Origin: Verrucomicrobium sp.
Lineage (GTDB): Bacteria; Verrucomicrobiota; Verrucomicrobiia; Methylacidiphilales; UBA1321
Assembly: GCA_017849585.1 (NCBI GenBank)
Contig: JAFIGT010000013.1
Coordinates: 1 to 64,000, forward strand
Reading direction: 5' to 3'
Length of the DNA stretch: 64,000 nt
The notes under the pieces were generated by a model, which was not told where the DNA came from, did not search any database, and was given only the letters and a program-made list of their open reading frames with translations. The position numbers and the translations under genes were made by a program. The stretch's first letter is position 1. The number at the start of each line of letters is the position of its first letter. Of the stretch, positions 17,323 to 30,678 are shown piece by piece.

Positions 17323-19274
17323 AAATCGCTCGACGATGCGAGAAAAACTTTCTGCAAGGCATAATAAGCTGGTTTGGGCTGGCGATCGAAATCGATGAGT
17401 GATGTATTCGAGGGGCAGGGGAACGCGTCATGCCCCATCCAAACAATAAATCCGGCGCATGTTGGAAACCGACGCTTGCATGAGATTGCGGCCAGGGCCA
17501 GAAATTTGGCCTGACGCTCCTGCGACAACTTGATATATGTTTTGATCTGTACGGATGGTGAAAGATTGCGGAGTTCATTTTCGAATAGCTCCCATTGCAA
17601 CCACCAGGCAGAACTGTGTCGCCACCAAGGGTTGGTAAACGATGGAGGCCATATTGATTCTCCCTCGGCATAACGACGCAGTAGTTTTTCGCTGGAAGCT
17701 CCGGCAACTCCTGTTTCTGCGCGAAGGAGGCTGTCGTCGTGTTTCCAATAGTCCTGCCATTCCGCTTCGCTAGCGACACGATCCCACGGCCCATGCACAT
17801 GGTGATGTCGTCCAGTGCCCATTGCGCACCGATGCGCGTAAAAAAGAGGACCACTTGGAGATGTTGGGAAAAAGCGAATTTCGGGTTGCTCACGCTTGAC
17901 TATTCGAGCCATTGCTGCAATTGCCGGATGCCCCTCATTGAGGGGAGCGGGAATATCGTCGAGACTGGCAGGTGCCTTTTGAAGTTCATTCCCGCCACAC
18001 CATGCGACCATGCAGGGATGGGAGGAGCGACGGCGAACGTAGTCGGTGACGATTTTCTCAAGTAGGCGGATCATTTTGCGGCCTCTAGGGGCTTCGCTTT
18101 CTACCCCGGATGAAGAAAGGGGGAATTCCTGCCAAACCATTAGGCCGGCAGCATCGCATTCTCGATAGAATATTTCCCTCTCCAGATATCCTCCACCCCA
18201 AACTCTCACGAGATTGCATCCCATCGACTTGTAAAGCAGGACGAGCTTGCGGCAATCGGCATCTGTCGCAGCCGGATAGTCCATTGTCTGCGGAGTCCAA
18301 TTCACGCCTTGCAGAAAAAGAGGCTTCCCATTCACCTCACATAGTAATGGTCTCGCGTCAGAAGGTGCTTTGGCACATGGCAACCAGCGTACGTGTTTGA
18401 AACCAACGGGCCCCGAAAACAGGGTGTCACCGCCGCTGCTTATCTCAAGCCGGTAGCATCGGGCATCTCCCGATCCATTTGGCCACCAAATCTCCGGCTG
18501 CCTTACATTGATGAGTATTGTTTTCGCTCCTTTACCAAGAACGACTTTTTTATCTACAATTAAGGCATTGGTTCTAGGAGCTTGCAAGCGAAGTCGGACG
18601 GACGTTTTATTTCCTGGATTGTGGAGCTGTACGATTACTCTGCCACGCTGTAACTGTCTCGTGGTCTCGGTGCGCGCATTCAGTACCTCGACGTTCTGCG
18701 GACCGACGACCAATGTCAGCTTATCCGAAATACCCACCGGCACCAAACGTACGCACCAATCCCAACTGAAGCTGTAGCGCGGTTTGAAGTAGCGGGAATG
18801 CGACGTTACGCCGACTTGACCTTGCTCCTCGGGAGGCAAATCGAAGATCAAACTCAATCGATGTGATCTACCATCACTTAGAATTTTGCCCAAGCGAATA
18901 GAATGACGCAAAAGGGCTCCGGCAAAGGAGGTCACGAGATTACCGTCGACCAAGACGCAACCAGAATAATCCAGCCCTTCCGCATATAGGGTCATTTCTT
19001 TTCCTGTCGGCAACTCGTTCTCTTTAAAGTCCGTAAAGAATTCCCATTGGCGGTGTTCGATCCATTCACAGCTCAACGATTGGCGGCCTTTGTTCCAGTC
19101 TGGAATAATGCCTTCATTTTTCAGAGTAGTGTGAACCGAACCAGGTACGACCGCCGTATAAGGGCCGAATTCAGGTCTGAATACACTGCCGGTTTCTACA
19201 GAGCGAAGCAGCTTCCAGTAATTTGGCCTCCATCCTTGGAGCATCCACCTACGGGTATGAAGATTGATATGCAT
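17310..19274 (-). CDS. Glycoside hydrolase family 2, beta-mannosidase-like
   Basis: Predicted retaining exo-beta-glycosidase. The 654 residues hold the GH2 order: N-terminal jelly roll (about 1-190), an immunoglobulin-like domain (about 190-300), then a TIM barrel. The barrel shows VRVWGGGYLER, WQEFP, and CGGNEL with acid/base Glu430; AETGVAG holds the likely nucleophile Glu520. These motifs are those of beta-mannosidases. The chain is shorter than many beta-mannosidases (over 800 residues) because it lacks the C-terminal beta domains. No signal peptide. It lies 24 bases after the MFS transporter gene and closes the leftward GH92-lacZ-MFS-GH2 operon. Confidence 0.88.
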   Translation of the reverse strand: MHINLHTRRWMLQGWRPNYWKLLRSVETGSVFRPEFGPYTAVVPGSVHTTLKNEGIIPDWNKGRQSLSCEWIEHRQWEFFTDFKENELPTGKEMTLYAEGLDYSGCVLVDGNLVTSFAGALLRHSIRLGKILSDGRSHRLSLIFDLPPEEQGQVGVTSHSRYFKPRYSFSWDWCVRLVPVGISDKLTLVVGPQNVEVLNARTETTRQLQRGRVIVQLHNPGNKTSVRLRLQAPRTNALIVDKKVVLGKGAKTILINVRQPEIWWPNGSGDARCYRLEISSGGDTLFSGPVGFKHVRWLPCAKAPSDARPLLCEVNGKPLFLQGVNWTPQTMDYPAATDADCRKLVLLYKSMGCNLVRVWGGGYLEREIFYRECDAAGLMVWQEFPLSSSGVESEAPRGRKMIRLLEKIVTDYVRRRSSHPCMVAWCGGNELQKAPASLDDIPAPLNEGHPAIAAMARIVKREQPEIRFFPTSPSGPLFYAHRCAMGTGRHHHVHGPWDRVASEAEWQDYWKHDDSLLRAETGVAGASSEKLLRRYAEGESIWPPSFTNPWWRHSSAWWLQWELFENELRNLSPSVQIKTYIKLSQERQAKFLALAAISCKRRFPTCAGFIVWMGHDAFPCPSNTSLIDFDRQPKPAYYALQKVFLASSSDFYRR

Positions 19275-19298
19275 AACTATTCCAAAGTGTTTCTGGCC

Positions 19299-23805
<4,507 letters not shown>

Positions 23806-25944
23806 TTAGGAAGATATCGGACTAGGAGGAGGCTGATGACTGCCCCAGTCAGAGGGTTTTGCCGAGACGCATAACCGCAGCGTGCCTCCCGCGATAATCT
23901 CACTGTGGCGCAACCACGCTCGGTCAAGCGCCTTCCCGTTTAGCTCTGCTGCGGTGATATAAATGGCATCGGCCGAATCGCCATCTGATTCAATACGGAA
24001 TACAGAGCCGCTGCTACCAAGTTGAATTTCCGTGCAGCGAAAGATGGGAGCCGTTAGCAAATAAAGATCCTGTCCCATTACCGGATAGAGCCCCATTGAA
24101 GAGCACATATAAAAAGCGCTCTGGCAACCCATATCCTCATTGTCACTAAGGCCATCACGCGTCGACTTGAAGTAGCGCTCGCAGACCCATCGCGCCTTCT
24201 CCACTGATCGATCCGGACGGCCTGCATAATGATAGAGATACGGAATATGCATCATCGTTTCTTTGCAATCGAAATAGCCTTTTTCAAAAAAAGCATCCAG
24301 ATGCGCAATGAATGACTCTGCCCCTCCGTGACGACGAATTAAACCGGCTATGTCATGAAGCACCTGAAACGACCACTGCCACGAATTTCCCTCATAAAAG
24401 TAAGGATCGTTCCATCGATCTGGCCAATGGTACGCGGGGTCAAAAGGATCCACCCAACGTCCCTTTTCATCACGAGGCGCAAACAGCCTGATACTCTCTC
24501 TCCACAGGTTCCAGACCCACATGGATTCACTCTCGTACTTCTGTGAAAGATCTCGGCAGCCTAGTTTCTTTGCTAAAGCGCTGGCGCACCAAGTCTGATA
24601 AGCATACTCGAGATGCCGTGAGACGCATGCGGAGCGAACCGTGGTCGACAGATACCCATGCCTGCGATACTCCGCTAGGTACCGGCCACAAGTAGCCACA
24701 TCTGAAGGCTCCTCCTCATTATTGATCTGAACATGCCGGAACGCTTCTTCGTAGTTAATCCCAGGTAGTTCCTTCAACGCCGCTTCCGCAAACAGAATAT
24801 CAGCAGAGCTTCCGCCTTGCATGCAGGTGCGGTGTCCGGCAATCCATCCGTCCGGAAGCCACCCGGTATGGTCGGCAACGTCGATCAAGCAATTGATCTG
24901 CGCCGCCACCACTTCCGGGTCGATGAGTGCTATCAACGAGTTGGCATTTCTAACGCTATCCCACAGACAATAGAAGTCAGTAAAGTGCCGCACATTGGAA
25001 TGCCAAAGCGGAAACTCATCATTCGTCCCAAGATCAGTCGGCATGCACACCAATCTCGTGAAAAGAGTGTGGAATAACGTGCGCTGAACCGCAGTCCCTC
25101 CAGTCACCTTGATCTTGGAGAGCATCTTCTCCCATTTGCCCTCTGCTTCTGCCCGGATATCGTCAAAGCTCTTTGTTCCGATCTCTCGTTCGACGCTCGA
25201 CCGAGCTTGGGCAATACTAACAATGGATATTCCAACCTGAAGCTCTACCATCTGCTCAGCCCCAAAGCCCAGAAGCATCCGGCAATTTGGACCGCTGGCA
25301 TGCCCAGGCGTCACAAAGCCGCTCGCATCTGCAGCTCGACATGAACGAATCGGACGGCTGGCTCTGGCATAAAAGTAAACTGAATACGGGTGGTCGTGCC
25401 CCCATCCACCTCGGAAATCCCCTCGCCCAAATACAGCATTGCTACCAAGCTTTTCGATAATGCCGCCAATACAGCGCGGAGGCGTACCATTATAGTCGTT
25501 CGCAGCATGATACGGTTGTATCAGAGCGCCAGCATCCAGTAGAATTCTTGCCGCCCCATGCGATGGAAACGTGTATCGATGAAACCCCACACGTTCCGTG
25601 CTGGTTAACTCGCAGCGAATTCCATCAGGCTCGAGCGAAACCGCATAATAACCAGGGGACGCGCATTCGTCTTGGGCATGGAAGCCATCCCAAGCTAGGC
25701 GCTCTGCTCCAACGAGCGGAGTCACGCGAATATTTCCGTAACGACTGAGCCCCCCCGTTCCACTTACGTGAGTATGCGAAAAACCAATGATCGGGCTGCC
25801 CGTCGCATAACCGTTTGTCGTATGCGGCGGTAAGGTATCCGGCCCAAGACGGACGAGACTGTACGGAAGGTATGGCCCGCAAAGACATCCACCGGGACCA
25901 TCAACCCCGATAAATGGATCAACTTCTGAAAGGATAGAAACCAT
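23806..25944 (-). CDS. Alpha-mannosidase, glycoside hydrolase family 92
   Basis: Predicted calcium-dependent, inverting exo-alpha-mannosidase. The 712 residues carry the GH92 hallmarks: VDPFIGVDGPGG, LVRLGPDT, GFSHTHVSGTG near the N-terminus, a CLWDSVRN motif, EGNSWQW with the likely catalytic acid Glu518, and EDMGCQSAFY with SSMGLYPVMG near the end. Unlike many Bacteroidetes members it has no signal peptide, so it seems cytoplasmic. It is the first gene of the leftward operon and is divergent from an AraC regulator. With GH38 it suggests use of alpha-mannosides, for example from high-mannose glycans or yeast mannan. Confidence 0.95.
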   Translation of the reverse strand: MVSILSEVDPFIGVDGPGGCLCGPYLPYSLVRLGPDTLPPHTTNGYATGSPIIGFSHTHVSGTGGLSRYGNIRVTPLVGAERLAWDGFHAQDECASPGYYAVSLEPDGIRCELTSTERVGFHRYTFPSHGAARILLDAGALIQPYHAANDYNGTPPRCIGGIIEKLGSNAVFGRGDFRGGWGHDHPYSVYFYARASRPIRSCRAADASGFVTPGHASGPNCRMLLGFGAEQMVELQVGISIVSIAQARSSVEREIGTKSFDDIRAEAEGKWEKMLSKIKVTGGTAVQRTLFHTLFTRLVCMPTDLGTNDEFPLWHSNVRHFTDFYCLWDSVRNANSLIALIDPEVVAAQINCLIDVADHTGWLPDGWIAGHRTCMQGGSSADILFAEAALKELPGINYEEAFRHVQINNEEEPSDVATCGRYLAEYRRHGYLSTTVRSACVSRHLEYAYQTWCASALAKKLGCRDLSQKYESESMWVWNLWRESIRLFAPRDEKGRWVDPFDPAYHWPDRWNDPYFYEGNSWQWSFQVLHDIAGLIRRHGGAESFIAHLDAFFEKGYFDCKETMMHIPYLYHYAGRPDRSVEKARWVCERYFKSTRDGLSDNEDMGCQSAFYMCSSMGLYPVMGQDLYLLTAPIFRCTEIQLGSSGSVFRIESDGDSADAIYITAAELNGKALDRAWLRHSEIIAGGTLRLCVSAKPSDWGSHQPPPSPISS

Positions 25945-26153
25945 GGAACGCTCTCAAACAATTCAAGCAGATCCACCTGAAATCCTCTTATTCTGACGTG
26001 ATCATTTATTATGGTATAATGACTTCTCTCATAGCTGGTTAAACGCCGTATTTTTCATCGCGAGTATCTCGATTAACATCGAGCTGGAACTGATATTATT
26101 AATGCTCCTTCTGAAATTACCTCTAAAAATCGAGATCACTCGCGCGACAAGGA
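25945..26153. promoter_or_regulatory. Divergent promoter region between GH92 and the AraC regulator
   Basis: AT-rich gap of about 210 bases. A perfect TATAAT (26015-26020, plus strand) could serve the AraC gene; a weak -35-like TTCTGA lies 18 bases upstream. The AraC protein probably binds here to control the GH92 operon. No strong repeat was identified. Confidence 0.35.
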
Positions 26154-27104
26154 ATGATGAGCAGCATTTTTTCACATAATCCTCTTGTTTTTGAGATCTT
26201 CAATAATTACTCTATAAGAGCAATGTATAAATGCCTTCTACGGGCTGACGTCATTCCGGGACAACACTGCACCTACGCGCATACCATTTGGCGGCACACT
26301 AGTCCCTCCTGCATCCATAACCACGACTATCACGAACTCTTTTGGGTCGAAGAAGGTGCTGGTTATCATTGGATCAATGGTAAAAAAAAGGAACTCAGAC
26401 CAGGCATGCTCATCTTGATTCGACCCGAGGACGAACATGGCTTTAGCGCCCTGCCAGATAATTTACTCCACATTACGAATCTCGCTTTTTTCTCTAGCAG
26501 TTGGCTCAACATTCAAAAACGATATTTCCAGGCTAAGCCAATTTTCTTTGCTCTGAAAGCGTTGGAAAAACGAGAATATTTTCTCGATTCCGCAAAAATG
26601 CTGGAGCTTCATCAAGCGGCGCGAGATTTGCAAGATGGTGCGCGAGACCTACTGACTATCGAGCGCTTTCTTCTCAATATTTTTGGGCTGCTACAAACCC
26701 ATTGGCCTCTGGTTGAACAGAACAATACACCAGACTGGCTCTTTCGTGCCTGCGAAGAGATTCGCAAGCTCCACAATTTCGAAGGCGGTACTTTGCAATT
26801 CGCCAAGATTGCGGGGAGATGCCCAGCTCATGTCGCGCGCGCCTGCAAAAAATATCTCAACACCACTCCTACTGACATCGTCAACGATGCCCGCATGATC
26901 TACGCCGCCACGAGGCTCTTGGAAACTGACGATGCTATTGTCGACATTGCGCTTGATTGCGGCTTGGAAAATCTAGGGTACTTTTACCGTCTCTTTCAGG
27001 CCAAATTCGGCTTTACTCCCCACACCTATCGCCGCCACCAACGCGCCGCATTGCGCCCCGGACATGGTCTGGTTATAAAGGTGGAAACAGAGCCAGGACA
27101 TTGA
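26154..27104 (+). CDS. AraC-family transcriptional regulator
   Basis: Predicted sugar-responsive activator of 316 residues. The N-terminal half (about 40-130) is a cupin-like sensor with HNHDYHELFWVEEG and LRPGMLILIRPEDEHG. The C-terminal third (about 200-300) has the two helix-turn-helix motifs of the family, with DIALDCGLENLGYFYRLFQAKFG typical of the second. The start is uncertain: two ATG codons at 26154 and 26157 and a third at 26223 are possible. Divergent from the GH92 operon, which it most likely controls. Confidence 0.9.
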   Translation: MMSSIFSHNPLVFEIFNNYSIRAMYKCLLRADVIPGQHCTYAHTIWRHTSPSCIHNHDYHELFWVEEGAGYHWINGKKKELRPGMLILIRPEDEHGFSALPDNLLHITNLAFFSSSWLNIQKRYFQAKPIFFALKALEKREYFLDSAKMLELHQAARDLQDGARDLLTIERFLLNIFGLLQTHWPLVEQNNTPDWLFRACEEIRKLHNFEGGTLQFAKIAGRCPAHVARACKKYLNTTPTDIVNDARMIYAATRLLETDDAIVDIALDCGLENLGYFYRLFQAKFGFTPHTYRRHQRAALRPGHGLVIKVETEPGH

Positions 27105-27313
27105 TTCCAACGCATTCCAAATGACTAATTTTCGATGAATCAAGTGTCCTTCAAAGACAATTTGCGTGATGAACTTCTCAATGCCGAAATCTTTTTTTCC
27201 CTGAATGAGGGGCGGGATATGGGCTGGATGATATCGAGAGCTTCTTGTGACAGCGTGACAATTTCTTGATCCTGTCTCTACTTGGCAGTCCATGGCTTTA
27301 TCGCACAACAATC

Positions 27314-27754
27314 TCAATACTGACTCAGCTTTGCCAAGCGTAAGATAAGTGTCACCCACCACAGGCTGAAAGCGGCCAGCGCATAGAGACCAAAGTCAGG
27401 ATCGGTCTGCAGCGTTTTCCACCATTCGAAATGGTTTACGTAACCACTCGTATAGCACCCCCAGAAAACCCAGAACAGAATGGGTATCAGGAGTATCGCG
27501 ACAAACACATAGCCGCTGAAGATCTTCAAGAGTTTCCAACCCCAGAGCAGCCAGTTGATGCAGCGCAAGATCGACAGCAGCTCATTATCGCGGTTGATAA
27601 TTTTGACAGGAGGCACGAAGACGTTGATGGCATAGGCCATGGCGCTGGCGATAGAAACGATAACGCCGAGCTCCTCCCACCACGTATCTTTAATGCCTGA
27701 ATAGTCGCCAAGGTAATGGGCGCAGATCGCCATCCAGGAAAGGAGCAGCACCAT
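27314..27754 (-). CDS. Hypothetical membrane protein
   Basis: Product of 146 residues with about four hydrophobic segments (near residues 1-20, 30-48, 75-97, 122-140) and many tryptophans. No family recognised. It starts 5 bases after the stop of the preceding 62-aa membrane gene and ends the leftward three-gene set that faces the XRE regulator. A role in a small membrane complex is possible but not shown. Confidence 0.6.
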   Translation of the reverse strand: MVLLLSWMAICAHYLGDYSGIKDTWWEELGVIVSIASAMAYAINVFVPPVKIINRDNELLSILRCINWLLWGWKLLKIFSGYVFVAILLIPILFWVFWGCYTSGYVNHFEWWKTLQTDPDFGLYALAAFSLWWVTLILRLAKLSQY

Positions 27755-27759
27755 ATCAT

Positions 27760-27948
27760 TCAGGCTGCGACGAAGTATCGCAGCAGGTAACCAATGATGA
27801 TGCCAATCACCAGGAAGATCAGGGCGTACTCCAATAGAAACTCAACGATGTGCCAAAGAAATTCTCCCACTCCTGAAAACGCTGAGCTGAAGCCTAAGAG
27901 AGAACCGAGCATCCCAAGCACCACGACGGCAATAGTGAATTTCATCAT
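27760..27948 (-). CDS. Small two-helix membrane protein
   Basis: 62 residues. An N-terminal hydrophobic segment (about 3-25, Gly-rich) and a second one (about 34-56) suggest a hairpin in the membrane. No family recognised. It lies 11 bases after the end of the secreted-protein gene and 5 bases before the next membrane gene, so the three are likely one operon. Confidence 0.55.
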   Translation of the reverse strand: MMKFTIAVVVLGMLGSLLGFSSAFSGVGEFLWHIVEFLLEYALIFLVIGIIIGYLLRYFVAA

Positions 27949-27959
27949 AACGAGAGCCC

Positions 27960-28814
27960 TCAGGGTTGCGCCATTCTGCGCATGGAAAGAAGTCCCTCAT
28001 CGAGAGTGGCGGCAGCGATATGGAACCCGGCCAGTTCTGCCTTTTGCGTGGCCTCGGCACCTTTGATCACCCAGCCCAGCCATTCCTTGATGTAGGATGG
28101 CAGGTTTTCCATCTGGAGAAGGCGATTGGCCTCCGTGGAAGCCCGACTCCACCGTTTGCGCGAAGCGCGGATATACTCCAGCTCCGCTTCAATGATGAAA
28201 TCCTTCCTCACCTCCACGCTGAGCACCTTTGTTGCGAGGGAAGCTTGATGCGGCTTGATCAGTCGCACGAACCATTCGATGTCCGTCATCGTGACCGTGG
28301 CAGGATCGGCCAGAACCAAAGGAGGGAATTCCTCCGCTTCTGAATTCACCGTCACCTCGATATCGATAAGATTGCCGTCCTCCTCCGTCGTGCTCACCAC
28401 GATATGGCCGTCCTTGCGCCCCCACTCCGTCTTCTTCAACTCATCGGTGCTTCGCTCCGAGGGCTTGGGTTCCTCCCAGCTCGACTCACCCTTGTTCTCC
28501 TCCAGCACCTGCCAGAGCAAGTACCACGGCATGGGAACCTTCGCAAATTTATTGCGGGGCAGACTCTTCATGAAGGAACGCCAGTTCTCCTTCACGATTA
28601 CTCCCTTTTCAAAATCGACCACCACCTCGCAGGCATCCTTGATCGTGTAGGAACGATCCCTGTAATCCTTCGCTTTGATCTTCAGGTAGAACTCTGCCCT
28701 CGACTCATCGATGGCAGCAGAAGAAATTGAAATGAATATGAGGAAGGCGAGAACAAGCCCTGCCATCCAGCTTGATCCGAGGCGATTGAATATTCTGTGA
28801 ACCTGACCGTGCAT
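27960..28814 (-). CDS. Hypothetical exported protein
   Basis: No family recognised. The frame opens at 28856, but the ATG at 28814 is preferred: a GGGAGGGAG ribosome-binding site stands about 10 bases before it, and the upstream ATG lies inside an operator-like repeat. The resulting 284 residues begin with a signal peptide or anchor (about 13-33). The body is charged, Lys/Glu-rich and mixed alpha/beta. First gene of a leftward set with two membrane proteins; probably controlled by the XRE protein encoded divergently. Confidence 0.65.
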   Translation of the reverse strand: MHGQVHRIFNRLGSSWMAGLVLAFLIFISISSAAIDESRAEFYLKIKAKDYRDRSYTIKDACEVVVDFEKGVIVKENWRSFMKSLPRNKFAKVPMPWYLLWQVLEENKGESSWEEPKPSERSTDELKKTEWGRKDGHIVVSTTEEDGNLIDIEVTVNSEAEEFPPLVLADPATVTMTDIEWFVRLIKPHQASLATKVLSVEVRKDFIIEAELEYIRASRKRWSRASTEANRLLQMENLPSYIKEWLGWVIKGAEATQKAELAGFHIAAATLDEGLLSMRRMAQP

Positions 28815-28844
28815 GCCGTTTTGCTCCCTCCCAGAGACTGTTAT

Positions 28845-28922
28845 TGCGATTCGCATCTACGTGCAATAATCGCACAAAATAGTCTTCCTCCATGCCCATA
28901 GTCAAGCGTGCAGATTTCGCAC
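28845..28922. promoter_or_regulatory. Cluster of inverted repeats, probable XRE operators
   Basis: Two sites share the exact form GTGC-N7-GCAC: 28861-28875 and 28908-28922, centres 47 bases apart. A third, shorter palindrome TGCGA-T-TCGCA lies at 28845-28855. The second site ends 4 bases before the XRE start codon. Their place in the divergent gap suggests that the XRE protein represses itself and the leftward set. Confidence 0.6.
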
Positions 28923-28926
28923 GTTT

Positions 28927-29163
28927 ATGGCGACCGCTAGCAAGAACATCCTCGGCAAACGCATCCATGCCCTGCGTAAGGCAGCTAAACCTGTGATCAC
29001 GCAGGAAGATCTCGTGGCGCGTTTGGCAGCACGGGGGATCTATCTGGATCGTACCGCCTTGGCTCGGATCGAGAACGAAGACCGTTTCCTGCGCGACTAC
29101 GAGATTGAGGCCATCGCCAAGTGTCTGCGGGTCTCCGTGGCTGAGCTGTTCAAACGGGGATAG
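28927..29163 (+). CDS. XRE-family helix-turn-helix regulator
   Basis: 78 residues, almost only a Cro/C1-type DNA-binding domain: KRIHALRKAAKPVITQEDLVARLAARGIYLDRTALARIENEDR, then a C-terminal AIAKCLRVSVAELF helix. The length is normal for single-domain XRE repressors. It is divergent from a leftward set of an exported and two membrane proteins, with matching inverted repeats in the gap. Likely an autorepressor. Confidence 0.88.
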   Translation: MATASKNILGKRIHALRKAAKPVITQEDLVARLAARGIYLDRTALARIENEDRFLRDYEIEAIAKCLRVSVAELFKRG

Positions 29164-29451
29164 ACACCCCTAAGTCTGTCTGAGGCCCTGGTTCGAGGGC
29201 ATCGGAACTCTCTACTGTAAAAGGCAGGGTGGCCGTTGGCTCTTCACTTCACGACTCAAGTGCTGAATGAGGCGAAAGGGCTGCTCCAGTCGCTTTGAAT
29301 ATCGGACGCGTCTAGAGTTGAAAGGCGAGTTGGCATCACAATCCTCGACCTTATACTTACCTGACGACAGGTTGGGGGAAGGCTAAGCCCTCCTTAGCCC
29401 TACCGTCATCGCCCATGACGTGATAGGCGTCAGGCTATAGAGTCTTCATCA

Positions 29452-29474
29452 ACCGTATAGAACCCGGTATAAAT
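29452..29474 (+). repeat. Left copy of att-like imperfect repeat
   Basis: Two GTATA cores about 8 bases apart. Agrees with the copy at 36211-36235 in about 17 of 22 aligned bases with one gap. Same orientation. Candidate element end or recombinase-binding site; AT-rich chance similarity is possible. Confidence 0.3.
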
Positions 29475-29552
29475 ATTTCGAGATGAATTGAGAAACGGAG
29501 GCGGGCATCGGACTTCCCTAGAGTAAATGGGTGATTATCGACCAGAAAACCG

Positions 29553-29590
29553 CGTTGCTACTTTGGCTCGATTGAGCCGAGGTAGCAACG
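29553..29590 (-). terminator. Rho-independent terminator after the element operon
   Basis: CGTTGCTAC (29553-29561) pairs with GTAGCAACG (29582-29590), and inside it GGCTC pairs with GAGCC. Reading leftward the stem is followed by a short T-rich tail (GGTTTTC). It begins 2 bases past the stop of the 105-aa gene. Confidence 0.7.
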
Positions 29591-29591
29591 G

Positions 29592-29909
29592 TTAGGCCAT
29601 TAACCCCCATGTCTCATAGCCCTCACGCAACCCATCATCGATCCACTTGGGATTGCGATAGCCACACAGCTTCTTGATGTGCGCCCGTACCAGACGCTTC
29701 GCGTGCGGGTAAGGAATGCGCAGGCATCTGGCCAGACGCCCTTTCTCGATCAACCATGCGTTACCCTGAGGGCGTTCGCGTAGCATCGAAATAAAGCACG
29801 AGATCTCGCGATTGGAACGGACGGGATACTTATAGATTCTGACCAGACGAAAAGGTGTGACACCTGTTTGAACCGTTGAGGCGATGCGATAAGCGGCGTT
29901 AAGCTTCAT
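29592..29909 (-). CDS. Hypothetical protein of the integrated element (105 aa)
   Basis: Not recognised. Strongly basic 105-residue protein with helix-rich C-terminal part (LARCLRIPYPHAKRLVRAHIKKL), which could form a helix-turn-helix, so DNA binding is possible. Its ATG overlaps the stop of the preceding gene in an ATGA arrangement, which shows translational coupling. A terminator follows at once, so this is the last gene of the element operon. Confidence 0.65.
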   Translation of the reverse strand: MKLNAAYRIASTVQTGVTPFRLVRIYKYPVRSNREISCFISMLRERPQGNAWLIEKGRLARCLRIPYPHAKRLVRAHIKKLCGYRNPKWIDDGLREGYETWGLMA

Positions 29910-30361
29910 CAGAAGCCCCTTTCCTGTGACAGCGTGACGCGAGTCGACTGGAACTCCGTTATGAGATCATGCAATCCGCTGGCATAGAGGTTAGCCTTCA
30001 ACGAGAACTGTTGAGCCGCATCGACCTCAAGACCAGATCGCGAGGGCGTGCCGAGCAGCTCGAAACAATACAGGGCTCCTTGAGACAGAAAAGATGCCGC
30101 ATTCACGTAATAGGCCAGCTGATGATACTGCGCCACCGTGAGCCTGGCCATGCAAGCCGTGTGACGGGTCAATCGCCCCAGATTGGCAATATCGCAGAGG
30201 GCTGCGGGTAGACGGCAAGGGGTGTTCGTGAGCGAACTGAAGTAGCGATAGGCCTGAATCAGGGAGTCTTTGACTCGACGAGTGGAGAGGTCGAGATCCT
30301 GATAGGCTTCCTCCAGAACAGCTGAGGAGGGTTGAGAGGGAGCAGTTTGTACATGATTCAT
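29909..30361 (-). CDS. Hypothetical protein of the integrated element (150 aa)
   Basis: Not recognised. 150 residues, mostly helical, with no signal peptide or clear membrane segment. The middle (about 60-105) is rich in Ala/Leu/Tyr with a conserved-looking Arg-His-Thr-Ala-Cys stretch. It overlaps the downstream 105-aa gene by one base. A 317-base gap with several inverted repeats separates it from the gene upstream. Confidence 0.6.
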   Translation of the reverse strand: MNHVQTAPSQPSSAVLEEAYQDLDLSTRRVKDSLIQAYRYFSSLTNTPCRLPAALCDIANLGRLTRHTACMARLTVAQYHQLAYYVNAASFLSQGALYCFELLGTPSRSGLEVDAAQQFSLKANLYASGLHDLITEFQSTRVTLSQERGF

Positions 30362-30678
30362 TTAGTGGAAAGTACTGACAGACCCATGGCGGTACGCCAA
30401 AGGCCTCACAACACGAACAGAGGGTTGGTGGTTTCTGGTCAGATAATCGTGGTGTTTATGATATTTCGTGATCATGTCTCTATTATAGAAAATCAGACGT
30501 CTTAATTCAATAGCTAATAGTCTAAATAATACATTCGAATAGATATACTTAATACAGCTTGGTACTACCAAGAGAGTGCCACAAAGTTCAAAACGGTTAG
30601 GCCTTTCTGGCCATTGTTTTGGATTAAATTGTGGCACGCTCCAGGATTTAGCTATTTAGACGATTTCGAGAACGACTG
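30362..30678. other. AT-rich gap in the element with clustered inverted repeats
   Basis: No gene. Holds a perfect 7-bp inverted repeat CTTGGTA-C-TACCAAG (30558-30572) and a longer stem GAGTGCCACAA (30574-30584) against TTGTGGCA plus CGCTC (30629-30641), with GGCC-tttct-GGCC in its loop. It may be a transcription end, or a replication origin for the Rep-like protein encoded upstream. Confidence 0.5.

Larger units (their letters stand above)
29164..29591. other. Intergenic region at the probable left edge of the integrated element
   Basis: No gene seen in about 430 bases. It contains a sequence with two GTATA motifs (29452-29474) that resembles one next to the integrase start (36211-36235), and at its right end the terminator hairpin of the last element gene. 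The change from host to element DNA probably lies here. Confidence 0.45.

Noticed and set aside
29180-29210. GGTTCGAG match that looks like a tRNA T arm near the left element edge
   Set aside because: Only eight bases agree with tRNA-Lys and the acceptor stem is missing, so it is not an att copy.
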